Positions 54,621 to 63,455 of a stretch of 64,000 nucleotides of DNA are shown piece after piece. A model generated the notes under the pieces. The model saw only the letters and a list, made by a program, of their open reading frames with translations. It did not search any database and was not told the origin of the DNA. The stretch is from contig NZ_CP088014.1 of the NCBI RefSeq assembly GCF_021044685.1, positions 744,001 through 808,000 on the forward strand. The letters are read 5' to 3'. The position numbers were made by a program, and so were the translations under genes. Positions within the stretch are counted from its first letter, which is position 1. Every line of letters starts with the position of its first letter. Source of the DNA: Bradyrhizobium daqingense (GTDB lineage Bacteria; Pseudomonadota; Alphaproteobacteria; Rhizobiales; Xanthobacteraceae).

Positions 54621-55417
54621 TCCTGCGTCTTCAAATCGTCCGGCCTCGGCATCAGGATGACGTTGTAGCCGGAATCGACATAGTGGATCTCGCCGGTGAC
54701 GCCGCCGGACAGGTCCGACAGCAGATACAGCGCCGAGCCGCCGAGCTCGTCGAGCGTGACGCCGCGGCGCAGCGGCGCATGCCTCTGCATGTAGGCGAAC
54801 ATCGCGCGCGCCTCACCGATGCCGGAGCCGGCGAGCGTGCGGATGGGACCTGCGGAGATCGCGTTGACGCGGATGCCGCGCGGACCTAAATCGGAGGCGA
54901 GATAGCGCACGGAGGCTTCCAGCGCCGCCTTGGCCACGCCCATCACGTTGTAGTTCGGCATCGCGCGTTCCGACGCGCCGAAGGTCAGCGTGATCATGCT
55001 GCCGCCCTCCGTCATCAGCTCGGCGGCACGTTTTGCGACTTCCGTGAACGAGAAGCAGGAGATCACCATGGTGCGCGAAAAATTCTCGCGGCTGGTGTCG
55101 GCATAGCGGCCCTTCAGCTCGTTCTTGTCGGCGAAGCCGATCGCGTGGATCACGAAGTCGAGCTTGCCCCACTTGTCGCGGAGCGCGGCGAAGGTCGCAT
55201 CGACGCTGGCGATGTCCTCGACGTCGCACGGCAGCACCAGATCGACACCGAGCTGCTCCGCCAGCGGCTTGACGCGCTTGCCCAGGGCCTCGCCCTGGAA
55301 GGTGAAGGCGAGCTCCGCACCGTGGGCATGCAGCGTCTTCGCCATGCCCCAGGCGATCGAATGATCATTGGCGATGCCCATGATCAGACCGCGCTTGCCT
55401 TTCATCAAACCTTCCAT
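54617..55417 (-). CDS. fabI: enoyl-[acyl-carrier-protein] reductase (NADH) FabI
   Basis: Last step of the fatty acid elongation cycle. The 266-residue SDR-type protein has the cofactor-binding GLIMGIANDHSIAWGMAKTL, QGEALGKRVKPLA, and the catalytic pattern Y-x6-K in NYNVMGVAKAALEASVRY, followed by RVNAISAGPIRTLAGSG. The ATG at 55417 gives MEGLMKGKRGL, usual for the genus; the ATG at 55405 is an alternative. It comes after fabA and fabB in the same direction, with a family A palindrome in the gap. Confidence 0.95.
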   Translation of the reverse strand: MEGLMKGKRGLIMGIANDHSIAWGMAKTLHAHGAELAFTFQGEALGKRVKPLAEQLGVDLVLPCDVEDIASVDATFAALRDKWGKLDFVIHAIGFADKNELKGRYADTSRENFSRTMVISCFSFTEVAKRAAELMTEGGSMITLTFGASERAMPNYNVMGVAKAALEASVRYLASDLGPRGIRVNAISAGPIRTLAGSGIGEARAMFAYMQRHAPLRRGVTLDELGGSALYLLSDLSGGVTGEIHYVDSGYNVILMPRPDDLKTQD

Positions 55418-55439
55418 CTCGCGATTACTCTCCGCTGTC

Positions 55440-55527
55440 CGTCATGCCCGGGCTCGTCCCGGGCATCCACGTTTGTCCGCAACCGGTAGCAAAGACGTGG
55501 ATGGCCGGGACGAGCCCGGCCATGACG
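55440..55527. repeat. dispersed palindromic repeat, family A copy 5
   Basis: CGTCATGCCCGGGCTCGTCC is inversely matched by GGACGAGCCCGGCCATGACG, with ATCCACGTTT/AAGACGTGGAT as inner arms. It separates fabB from fabI and may reduce or end read-through. Confidence 0.85.
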
Positions 55528-55554
55528 AAAAACTACCGATGCGTACGCAAGGCC

Positions 55555-56778
55555 TCACGCATCCAGCCGGCTGAACACCAGAGTGGCGTTGGTGCCGCCG
55601 AAGCCGAAGGAGTTCGACAGCACGGTGCCGATCTTGACGTTGTCGATGCGCTTGCGCACGATCGGCATGTCGGCGAACACGGGATCGAGCTCCTGGATGT
55701 GCGCGCTCTCGCAGATGAAGCCGTTGTTCATCATCAGCAGCGAATAGATCGCCTCCTGCACGCCGGTCGCGCCCAGGGAGTGGCCGGTCAGCGCCTTGGT
55801 CGCGGAGATCGGCGGGCACTTCTCGCCGACGCCGAACACCTTTCGGATCGCCTCGATCTCCGGCGGATCGCCGGCGGGCGTCGAGGTCGCGTGCGGGTTG
55901 ATGTAGTCGACCTTGGTCTTCACCGTCGACATCGCCATGCGCATGCAGCGCTCGGCACCTTCACCCGACGGCGCCACCATGTCGTGGCCGTCCGAGGTCG
56001 CGCCATAGCCGACGATCTCGCCATAGATGCGCGCACCGCGCGCCTTGGCATGCTCGAGCTCTTCCAGCACCAGCACGCCGGCGCCGCCGGCAATGACGAA
56101 GCCGTCGCGATTGACGTCGTAGGGACGGGAGGCGGTGGCGGGCGTATCGTTGTACTTCGAGGACATCGCGCCCATGGCGTCGAACAGCACCGACAGGGAC
56201 CAGTCCAGCTCCTCGCAACCGCCGGCGAAGATGATGTCCTGCTTACCGATCTGGATCGTCTCATAGGCGTTGCCGACGCAATGGTTCGACGTCGCGCAGG
56301 CCGACGAGATCGAATAGTTCACGCCCTTGATCTTGAACCAGGTCGCGAGCGTCGCGGAGGCCGTCGACGACATCGCCTTCGGCACTGCAAACGGGCCGAC
56401 GCGTTTCGGTCCCTTTGAGCGGGTGATGTCTGCGGATTCGACGATGGTGCGCGCCGAGGGCCCGCCGGAGCCCATGATGATGCCGGTGCGGATGTTGGAA
56501 ACCTCGTCGGGCGACAGGCCGGAATCCTGGATCGCCTGCTCCATCGCGACGTGATTCCACGCGGCACCCTGGCCGAGGAAACGCATCGCGCGGCGGTCGA
56601 CCACCGTTGCGGGATCGAGCGAAGGTTCGCCGGCGACCTGCGAACGAAAGCCGAGCTCGGCATATTTCTCAGCCCGCGAAATGCCCGACTTCGCCTCGTG
56701 AAGGCTCGCAAGCACTTCCTGGGTGTTGTTTCCGATGGACGAGACGATGCCCATTCCGGTGACCACAACCCGCCTCAT
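55555..56778 (-). CDS. fabB: beta-ketoacyl-ACP synthase I FabB
   Basis: Condensing enzyme of fatty acid synthesis, essential with FabA for unsaturated chains. The 407-residue protein has the nucleophile Cys161 in [17 protein letters not shown] and the catalytic His residues in [20 protein letters not shown] and [20 protein letters not shown]. The family signature [20 protein letters not shown] starts the protein. It follows fabA 39 bases downstream, forming a fabA-fabB unit. KAS II is the alternative, but the context favours FabB. Confidence 0.95.
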   Translation of the reverse strand: MRRVVVTGMGIVSSIGNNTQEVLASLHEAKSGISRAEKYAELGFRSQVAGEPSLDPATVVDRRAMRFLGQGAAWNHVAMEQAIQDSGLSPDEVSNIRTGIIMGSGGPSARTIVESADITRSKGPKRVGPFAVPKAMSSTASATLATWFKIKGVNYSISSACATSNHCVGNAYETIQIGKQDIIFAGGCEELDWSLSVLFDAMGAMSSKYNDTPATASRPYDVNRDGFVIAGGAGVLVLEELEHAKARGARIYGEIVGYGATSDGHDMVAPSGEGAERCMRMAMSTVKTKVDYINPHATSTPAGDPPEIEAIRKVFGVGEKCPPISATKALTGHSLGATGVQEAIYSLLMMNNGFICESAHIQELDPVFADMPIVRKRIDNVKIGTVLSNSFGFGGTNATLVFSRLDA

Positions 56779-56817
56779 GTCAGCCTCGCCTCATCGTTGT
56801 CTTCTTGGATAATGCGC

Positions 56818-57339
56818 TCAGCCCAGGCTCGTGCCCTGCTTGAACAGGCCGACCTTCAGATCCTTGGCGCGATAAATAATCTGGTCATCGACCGAAAGCC
56901 ACCCGTCGGCGATACCGAGCACCAGCTTTGCCCGCATCACGCGTTTGATATCGACGTTGTACACAACCTTGCGGGCTTCGGTCAGCACCTGACCACTGAA
57001 TTTCAGCTCGTTCAAGCCGAGCGCGCGGCCGCGACCTTCGCCGCCGATCCAGCCGAGATAAAAGCCGACCATCTGCCAGAGCGCGTCGAGGCCGAGGCAG
57101 CCGGGCATCACCGGATCGTTCTTGAAGTGACAGCCGAAGAACCAGAGGTCGGGCTTCACGTCCAGCTCGGCGCGAACCACCCCCTTGCCGAACTCGCCGC
57201 CTTTGTCGTTAATTTCCGTGATGCGGTCGAACATCAGCATGGGTGGCAGCGGCAGCTGGGCATTGCCCGGACCGAACATCTCCCCGCGGGCACATGCCAG
57301 CAAATCTTCGTATTCGTAACCGTTGCGCCTGTTCAGCAT
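56818..57339 (-). CDS. fabA: 3-hydroxydecanoyl-ACP dehydratase/isomerase FabA
   Basis: Dehydrates 3-hydroxydecanoyl-ACP and isomerises trans-2 to cis-3 decenoyl-ACP, the branch point to unsaturated fatty acids. The 173-residue hotdog-fold protein has [20 protein letters not shown], with the active-site His71 and Asp85, and [20 protein letters not shown]. The ATG at 57339 gives [20 protein letters not shown]; upstream open residues are not conserved. It heads fabA-fabB-fabI and is divergent from irr over a 350-base region. Confidence 0.96.
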   Translation of the reverse strand: MLNRRNGYEYEDLLACARGEMFGPGNAQLPLPPMLMFDRITEINDKGGEFGKGVVRAELDVKPDLWFFGCHFKNDPVMPGCLGLDALWQMVGFYLGWIGGEGRGRALGLNELKFSGQVLTEARKVVYNVDIKRVMRAKLVLGIADGWLSVDDQIIYRAKDLKVGLFKQGTSLG

Positions 57340-57612
57340 GCACGAGCCTCTATTCAATCCGATTGAGCGACGTTTTTTGGCGAAAATGGGTCCCGTCTCA
57401 ATCGGTGAGCAACGCCAATTGCTACCGTCAAATGCTGCTCCCGCAAGCCCCGAATGGACTGCGGACCGGGCCACGATGCCCGGCTGCGCCAAAATCGGCT
57501 AGGCGGAACCGCGCGCTCTCTAACACAGGCTATTCAGGTGGCAAAGCGCGTCCATGAGGGTAAAATGACGGCTTCCTTGCCCAGTTCCAAGCCTGATTAG
57601 AACCTCTCTAGT

Positions 57613-57635
57613 TGCGAGAAACTTGCATCTGCATC
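57613..57635 (+). promoter_or_regulatory. Fur/Mur operator hexamers upstream of irr
   Basis: TGCGAG (57613-57618), TGCATC (57624-57629) and TGCATC (57630-57635) are direct repeats as reported for Fur/Mur binding at the B. japonicum irr promoter. They overlap the -35 box TTGCAT (57623-57628), so binding would block RNA polymerase. The regulator gene itself lies at 25850-26305. Confidence 0.8.
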
Positions 57636-57651
57636 TTTCTGTTCTTATATT
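57623..57651 (+). promoter_or_regulatory. candidate sigma-70 promoter of irr
   Basis: TTGCAT and TATATT are separated by 17 bases (57629-57645). Transcription would start near 57658 and give a short leader of about 30 bases before the irr ATG. The remainder of the 57340-57689 gap is the upstream side of fabA, with no other site I can name. Confidence 0.6.
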
Positions 57652-57689
57652 GCAAAGAGATATTGTTCACGCGTGCCCGAAATCTGGAA

Positions 57690-58181
57690 ATGAGCGAGAA
57701 TACAGCGCCCTATCACGACGACGACGTCCACGCTGCGGCCCTCCTGTCCGGGCGCCAGCCGGCGCTGACGGGTTGCCCGTGGCATGACGTCAATGAAATG
57801 CTCCAGTCCGCGGGGCTTCGTCCGACGCGCCAGCGCATGGCGCTCGGCTGGCTCCTGTTCGGCAAGGGCGCACGCCACCTCACGGCTGAAATGCTCTACG
57901 AGGAAGCGACCCTGGCCAAGGTTCCGGTGTCGCTGGCGACCGTCTACAACACGCTGAACCAGCTCACCGATGCCGGTCTGCTCCGCCAGGTCAGCGTCGA
58001 CGGCACCAAGACCTATTTCGACACCAACGTCACCACCCACCACCACTATTACCTCGAGAACAGCCACGAGCTGGTCGACATCGAGGATCCGCATCTGGCG
58101 CTGTCCAAGATGCCGGAGGTGCCGGAGGGTTACGAGATCTCGCGCATCGACATGGTCGTGCGCCTGCGCAAGAAGCGCTGA
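57690..58181 (+). CDS. irr: heme-responsive iron regulator Irr
   Basis: Fur-superfamily regulator that controls heme synthesis and iron genes and is degraded on heme binding. The 163-residue length equals B. japonicum Irr. It has the heme regulatory motif GCPWHDV with Cys29, the winged helix LRPTRQRMALGWLLF and VPVSLATVYNTLNQLTDAGL, and the His triplet H117-H119 in NVTTHHHYYLEN, the second heme site. The ATG at 57690 after TCTGGAA fits; an upstream in-frame ATG at 57612 would lie within the operator. fabA is divergent. Confidence 0.97.
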   Translation: MSENTAPYHDDDVHAAALLSGRQPALTGCPWHDVNEMLQSAGLRPTRQRMALGWLLFGKGARHLTAEMLYEEATLAKVPVSLATVYNTLNQLTDAGLLRQVSVDGTKTYFDTNVTTHHHYYLENSHELVDIEDPHLALSKMPEVPEGYEISRIDMVVRLRKKR

Positions 58182-58206
58182 AGTCGCCTTAGGATCGAAC
58201 TCAGAT

Positions 58207-58234
58207 CGTCATGGCCGGGCTTGTCCCGGCCATC
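58207..58234. repeat. short dispersed palindromic repeat, family A copy 6
   Basis: CGTCATGGCCGGGCTTGTCC followed by CGGCCATCG folds as the left arm of the family A unit. The right arm is missing and a family B unit starts eleven bases later, so it looks truncated. Confidence 0.65.
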
Positions 58235-58245
58235 GTCATTTGGAC

Positions 58246-58345
58246 CGTCATTCCGGGCGGTGCGCAGCACCGAACTATTGTGCGCGTTAGCCCACCAGAG
58301 AATCTCGAGATCTCGGATTCGATGCTTCGCATCGCTCCGGGATGA
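58246..58345. repeat. dispersed palindromic repeat, family B copy 2
   Basis: CGTCATTCCGGGCGGTGCGC at the left is inverse to GCTCCGGGATGAC at the right. The inner part has ATCTCGAGAT, the same CTCGAG centre as at 24444. Another AAGCATCG-type hairpin (GATGCTTCGCATC) lies inside. It fills the gap between convergent irr and the SH3 gene. Confidence 0.75.
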
Positions 58346-58354
58346 CCCTTCGGG

Positions 58355-58885
58355 TCAATTCACCTTCTCGTCCGAATAGACGCCCCAGAGGCGCTCCTGC
58401 TGGATCCAGCCTTCAAAGCCGTTGCCGGCGACGTAGCACCAGCTTGCAGTGCACTTCTTCACCTGCGTGACGACACCGGCCTGGAGCTTGGCCGCAACTG
58501 CGCTGTCGAGATCGGGACGGTCGTAGATCGGCGCGAGGTCGTCCTTATGCTTCATGGTGACGACCGCGGTGCGGCGGCCCGATAGCAGCGAGTGATAGAC
58601 CCAGCCCTCGGCACCTTCGGAATCGCGCACCCGGCGCCAATTCTCGAACTCGGCGGTGATTTCGACCGGCAGGCCGGCGCGGGTATAGACCCAGGCCACG
58701 TCGTTGTCCTTGGTCGGACCGGCGCGAACGTTGACGTGATCCGATTTGAGGCTGACATAGCGCGGCACCGGCAGGCCGCTGGCGCTCTGGGTCGTGTTGT
58801 CCTTCGCCGAATGCGAGGGGCTGACCGAGGCGCTCAAAAAGGTGCAAACGAGCGCCATCACCGAACAAAAACGCCCCAACGCCAT
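58355..58885 (-). CDS. exported SH3 domain protein
   Basis: A 176-residue protein with an N-terminal signal peptide (FCSVMALVCTFLSASVSPSHS) and two bacterial SH3-like segments. The first runs through SLKSDHVNVRAGPTKDNDVA to AEGWVYHSLLSG, the second through APIYDRPDLDSAVAAKLQAG to GFEGWIQQERLWG. Such proteins bind peptidoglycan or other envelope ligands. The ATG at 58885 gives the signal; the open frame upstream is not conserved. It is convergent with irr. Confidence 0.88.
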   Translation of the reverse strand: MALGRFCSVMALVCTFLSASVSPSHSAKDNTTQSASGLPVPRYVSLKSDHVNVRAGPTKDNDVAWVYTRAGLPVEITAEFENWRRVRDSEGAEGWVYHSLLSGRRTAVVTMKHKDDLAPIYDRPDLDSAVAAKLQAGVVTQVKKCTASWCYVAGNGFEGWIQQERLWGVYSDEKVN

Positions 58886-59219
58886 CAACCGTCTCCTGTC
58901 GAAGACCCGGCTCGCCGGACCCTCACCCCAAATTCCAAACCCCTGCCGCGTCAGCCCTGTCCCGCCCCACGCGGGTGTTCCCAAGCCAGGTCCGAAGCCC
59001 GAACCCGTGGTTCTTGTCTTGGCCCGGCCTTCTGCTAGAGAGGACGGACGCTAGAACAACCAGTTTGCCCCGATTTTCCGGCCCGGAATTGTCGGGAGAG
59101 CTTGAAGGAAACGCCGGGGACGACACGGCAAGGGCAGTGTCGAACAACCGGGTTAATGAGGCCTGAACGGCCGGCCTTTGGCGACAAAGGCGGCTTGCGG
59201 TGCTTCATGAGAGCAGGAC
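58886..59219. other. divergent promoter region between SH3 and glyoxylate-reductase-type genes
   Basis: This 334-base gap separates two divergent genes. TTGTCT (59014) and TAGAGA (59036) with 16 bases between are a weak candidate rightward promoter. GAGAGCAGGAC precedes the ATG at 59220. No repeat or RNA gene recognised. Confidence 0.35.
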
Positions 59220-60221
59220 ATGTCGGTGAAGAAAAAGCCCCTCGTCGTGGTGACGCGCAAGCTGCCGGATTCGATCGAGACGCGGATGCGCGAGCTGTTC
59301 GACGCGCGGATCAATCTCGACGACACCCCGATGTCGGCCGAGCAGATCCTCGAGGCCGCGCGCACCGCCGACGTGCTGGTCCCCACCGTGACCGACCACA
59401 TCAGTGCCGAGGTCGTCAATCAGCCCGACTGCAAGCTCCGCCTGATCGCCAATTTCGGCAACGGCGTCGACAATATCGACGTCGCGGCCGCGCATGCCCG
59501 CGGCATCACCGTCACCAACACGCCGAAAGTCCTGACCGAAGACACCGCCGACATGACCATGGCGCTGATCCTCGCGGTGCCCAGGCGGATGATCGAAGGC
59601 GCCTCGATCCTGACGGACGGAAAACCCTGGGCGGGCTGGTCGCCGACCTGGATGCTCGGCCACCGCATCGGCGGCAAGCGGCTCGGCATCATCGGCATGG
59701 GCCGCATCGGCCAGGCGGTGGCGCGCCGCGCCCGCGCCTTCGGCCTGCAGATCCACTATCACAACCGCCGCCCCGTCGCCCCCGTCATCGCCGAGGAGCT
59801 CGGCGCGACCTATTGGGAAAGCCTCGACCAAATGCTGGCGCGGATGGACATCATCTCGGTGAACTGTCCGCACACGCCGGCGACCTATCACCTGCTGTCG
59901 GCGCGGCGGCTGAAGCTGATCCGCAAGGACGCCTACATCGTCAACACCGCGCGCGGCGAAGTCACCGACGAGGACACGCTGATCAAGCTGATCGAAGGCG
60001 GCGAGATCGGTGGCGCCGGGCTCGACGTCTACGAGCACGAGCCCGCGGTCAATCCGAAGCTGGTACGGCTCGCCAAGGCCGGCAAGGTCACGCTGCTGCC
60101 GCATATGGGCTCGGCCACGATCGAAGGCCGCGTCGAGATGGGCGAGAAGGTGATCATCAACATCCGCACCTTCCTCGACGCGCACAAGCCGCCGGATCGC
60201 GTGCTGCCGAGCATGCTTTGA
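59220..60221 (+). CDS. D-isomer-specific 2-hydroxyacid dehydrogenase (glyoxylate/hydroxypyruvate reductase type)
   Basis: Reduces glyoxylate or hydroxypyruvate with NAD(P)H. The 333-residue protein has the Rossmann motif GKRLGIIGMGRIGQAVARRA, substrate-binding NFGNGVDNIDVAAA, and the catalytic Arg in IVNTARGEVTDEDTLIKL, Glu in DVYEHEPAVNP and His in LLPHMGSATIEGR. These fit GyaR/GhrB-type enzymes. The ATG has GAGAGCAGGAC before it. No glyoxylate pathway genes lie adjacent, so the physiological substrate is inferred. Confidence 0.92.
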   Translation: MSVKKKPLVVVTRKLPDSIETRMRELFDARINLDDTPMSAEQILEAARTADVLVPTVTDHISAEVVNQPDCKLRLIANFGNGVDNIDVAAAHARGITVTNTPKVLTEDTADMTMALILAVPRRMIEGASILTDGKPWAGWSPTWMLGHRIGGKRLGIIGMGRIGQAVARRARAFGLQIHYHNRRPVAPVIAEELGATYWESLDQMLARMDIISVNCPHTPATYHLLSARRLKLIRKDAYIVNTARGEVTDEDTLIKLIEGGEIGGAGLDVYEHEPAVNPKLVRLAKAGKVTLLPHMGSATIEGRVEMGEKVIINIRTFLDAHKPPDRVLPSML

Positions 60222-60248
60222 GTTTTACCTGCGAGACAAGGCTTCCGT

Positions 60249-60353
60249 CCTCATCCTGAGGAGCCGCGAAGCGGCGTCTCGAAGGATGGCCACGGGCGAG
60301 ATCCGGGCCTGCATGGTTCGAGGCGCGCGTTCCGCGCTCCTCACCATGAGGAT
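60249..60353. repeat. dispersed repeat, family D copy 1
   Basis: CCTCATCCTGAGGAGCCGCG begins the unit and TCCTCACCATGAGGAT ends it; GCGTCTCGAAGGATGG and GCATGGTTCGAGGCGCGCG lie inside. An inverted copy is at 63229-63334. The gap lies between the dehydrogenase and the LysR gene. Confidence 0.75.
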
Positions 60354-61265
60354 CTAAGACCGAAGTCCATTTCGCTTGCGCCAGTCTGCGACGAACTCAA
60401 TGAACGCGCGCAGCGCCGGCGGCGTCTGCCGTCGACTCGGATAGTACAGGAACGGTCCTGGAAACGGCTCGCACCAGTCTTCCATCAAGCTGACCAGTGC
60501 ACCGGACTTCAGGGCCTCGTGCACATAACCATCCATCGTTGCCCAGATGCCGACGCCATCCAGCGCGGCGCGCATGGCGAGGTTCATGTTGGTCGAGATC
60601 AACTTCGCCGGCGGATCGACCTTCACGATCTGGCCAGCCTTCTCGAACTCGAGATCGTGCATGACGCCGCTGGAGTAGCGCGGGCGGATGCAATCGTGCT
60701 CCAGCAAATCCTTCGGATGTTTCGGCCTGCCCCGCCGCGCGATGTAGTCGGGCGATGCAACAACGACATAGTGCTGCGGGCCGCTCAGCGGGATCGCCAC
60801 CATGTCCTGTGCGAGATGCTCGCCATAGCGCACGCCGGCGTCGTAACCGGCGCTGACGATGTCGACGAACCCGCTCTCGGAGACGATGTCGAGATCGACT
60901 TGCGGATGCGCTTGCAGGAAAGGCCCGACCATCGGCGCCAGCACCAGATCGACCGCCGGCGGCGGTGCGTTGATGCGCAGGCGACCCGCGGCGACCTCGC
61001 GCAGGCCCCGGACCTGGTCCAGGGCGTCGCCGACATCGCGCAAAGCCGGCGCCACCCGCGACAGTAATAGTTCGCCCGCCTCGGTCAGGGCGACGCTGCG
61101 GGTGGTGCGGTTCATCAGGCGGACACCAAGGCGCTCCTCCAGGTCCCGCAGACGCTGGCTAAGGATCGATACCGACACGCGAATTTCGACCGCCGCGCGC
61201 CGGAAATTGCGGGTGCGGGCCACCGCCACGAAGACATCGAGATCGCGCAGGTCAGGCTCGGCCAT
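60354..61265 (-). CDS. LysR family transcriptional regulator
   Basis: A 303-residue regulator. The N-terminal helix-turn-helix is DLDVFVAVARTRNFRRAAVE to VSILSQRLRDLEERLGVRLM, then NRTTRSVALTEAGELLLSRV. The effector domain follows (LRINAPPPAVDLVLAPMVGP, GVMHDLEFEKAGQIVKVDPP). The ATG at 61265 gives MAEPDLRDLDVFV. An aldo-keto reductase gene starts divergently 118 bases away, and is the likely target. The effector is unknown. Confidence 0.92.
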   Translation of the reverse strand: MAEPDLRDLDVFVAVARTRNFRRAAVEIRVSVSILSQRLRDLEERLGVRLMNRTTRSVALTEAGELLLSRVAPALRDVGDALDQVRGLREVAAGRLRINAPPPAVDLVLAPMVGPFLQAHPQVDLDIVSESGFVDIVSAGYDAGVRYGEHLAQDMVAIPLSGPQHYVVVASPDYIARRGRPKHPKDLLEHDCIRPRYSSGVMHDLEFEKAGQIVKVDPPAKLISTNMNLAMRAALDGVGIWATMDGYVHEALKSGALVSLMEDWCEPFPGPFLYYPSRRQTPPALRAFIEFVADWRKRNGLRS

Positions 61266-61382
61266 TGTTCGCCAATGTGAACAAGGCATTCCAGATTGTC
61301 CAGCTTATCCATGCAATCAAGCGGGCGCATATTTGGCCTCGTCACGCGGCGCAGTGGGCCGCCTTTTCGAGGAGAAGCCATC

Positions 61383-62378
<996 letters not shown>

Positions 62379-62387
62379 CGGCCGCGG

Positions 62388-63191
62388 TCAGGTGCGATGG
62401 ACGCTGAGGTCGGTGATCACAGGCCCATCGCCGTTGAGCGGATTGGCGGGATCGCGCGAATAGCGCAGTGTCTCGAAGCGCATCGCGCGCGCATCGATCA
62501 TCAGAAGGCGGCCGACGAGGCCGTCGCCGAAGCCGACGATCTCGCGGATCGCCTCCAGCGCCATCATCGAGCCGAGCACGCCGGCGAGCGCGCCCATGAC
62601 GCCGGCCTCCGCACAGGCCGGCACCGTGCCGGGCGGTGGCGCCTCCGGAAAAAGGCAGCGATAGGTCGGATTGAATTCGCGCGCTTCGTTCGTCTCATGC
62701 GCGCGGATGGTGGTGAGCGAACCGTCGAAGGTGCCGAGCGCCGCCGTGATCAGAGGCCGCTTCGCGAAGAAGCAGGCGTCCGAGACCAGATAGCGCGTCG
62801 AGAAATTGTCGGAGCCGTCGAGCACGAGATCGTAGTCGCCGATCAGGTTGAGCGCATTGTCGACGTTGAGCCAGGTGGCATGTCCGACGAAGCGAACATG
62901 CGGATTGAGCGCCGCAATCCGCTCGGCCGCGCTCTCGACCTTGTGCCGGCCGATGTCGGGCGTCGTATGGATCACCTGACGCTGCAGATTGGACAGCGAC
63001 ACCACGTCGTCATCGACCACGCCGAGCGTGCCGACGCCGGCCGCGGCCAGATACATCAAAGCGGGCGCGCCGAGCCCGCCGGCGCCGATCACCAGCACCG
63101 AGGCCCGTTTCAGCGCTGCCTGGCCGGGACCGCCGACATCGCGCAGGACGATATGGCGGGCATAGCGTTCGAGTTCGTCCGGGCTCAGCAT
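62388..63191 (-). CDS. MoeB/ThiF-type adenylyltransferase
   Basis: A 267-residue E1-like enzyme that adenylates the C-terminus of a ubiquitin-like sulfur carrier such as MoaD or ThiS. It has the nucleotide site VLVIGAGGLGAPALMYLAAA, SLSNLQRQVIHTTPDIGRHK (Arg finger and substrate part), DLVLDGSDNFSTRYLVSD, and the catalytic Cys in VPACAEAGVMGALAG. The zinc CxxC pairs of MoeB are missing: PTYRCLFP instead of PCYRC and NPLNG near the end instead of CPVCG. No rhodanese domain. Partner unknown here. It converges with the aldo/keto reductase gene. Confidence 0.88.
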   Translation of the reverse strand: MLSPDELERYARHIVLRDVGGPGQAALKRASVLVIGAGGLGAPALMYLAAAGVGTLGVVDDDVVSLSNLQRQVIHTTPDIGRHKVESAAERIAALNPHVRFVGHATWLNVDNALNLIGDYDLVLDGSDNFSTRYLVSDACFFAKRPLITAALGTFDGSLTTIRAHETNEAREFNPTYRCLFPEAPPPGTVPACAEAGVMGALAGVLGSMMALEAIREIVGFGDGLVGRLLMIDARAMRFETLRYSRDPANPLNGDGPVITDLSVHRT

Positions 63192-63228
63192 CGTCGTACG
63201 CCTCTCCTAACACGCCCTTGCTCTCTCC

Positions 63229-63334
63229 CATCATGGTGAGGAGCGTGGAACGCGCGTCTCGAACCATGCAGGCCCCGATCTCGCCCGCTGCCATCCTTCG
63301 AGACGCGGCCAAGAGGCCGCTCCTCAGGATGAGG
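63229..63334. repeat. dispersed repeat, family D copy 2 (inverted)
   Basis: CATCATGGTGAGGAGCG and CTCCTCAGGATGAGGG frame a unit which is the inverse of the copy at 60249-60353; CGCGCGTCTCGAACCATGCA and CCATCCTTCGAGACGC are the inner parts. Together the two copies flank the LysR, aldo/keto reductase and MoeB-like genes. Confidence 0.75.
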
Positions 63335-63455
63335 GCCTGTTTGCTTGGCCCGGCCTCGGGCCTGAACCACCGCTACATTGTTCGCGACCAACGAGATGTG
63401 CTTCAATGGCATGCTTTTCAATGTTTTGGCGTTCAATGGGCTGGCAGGATTTGTC

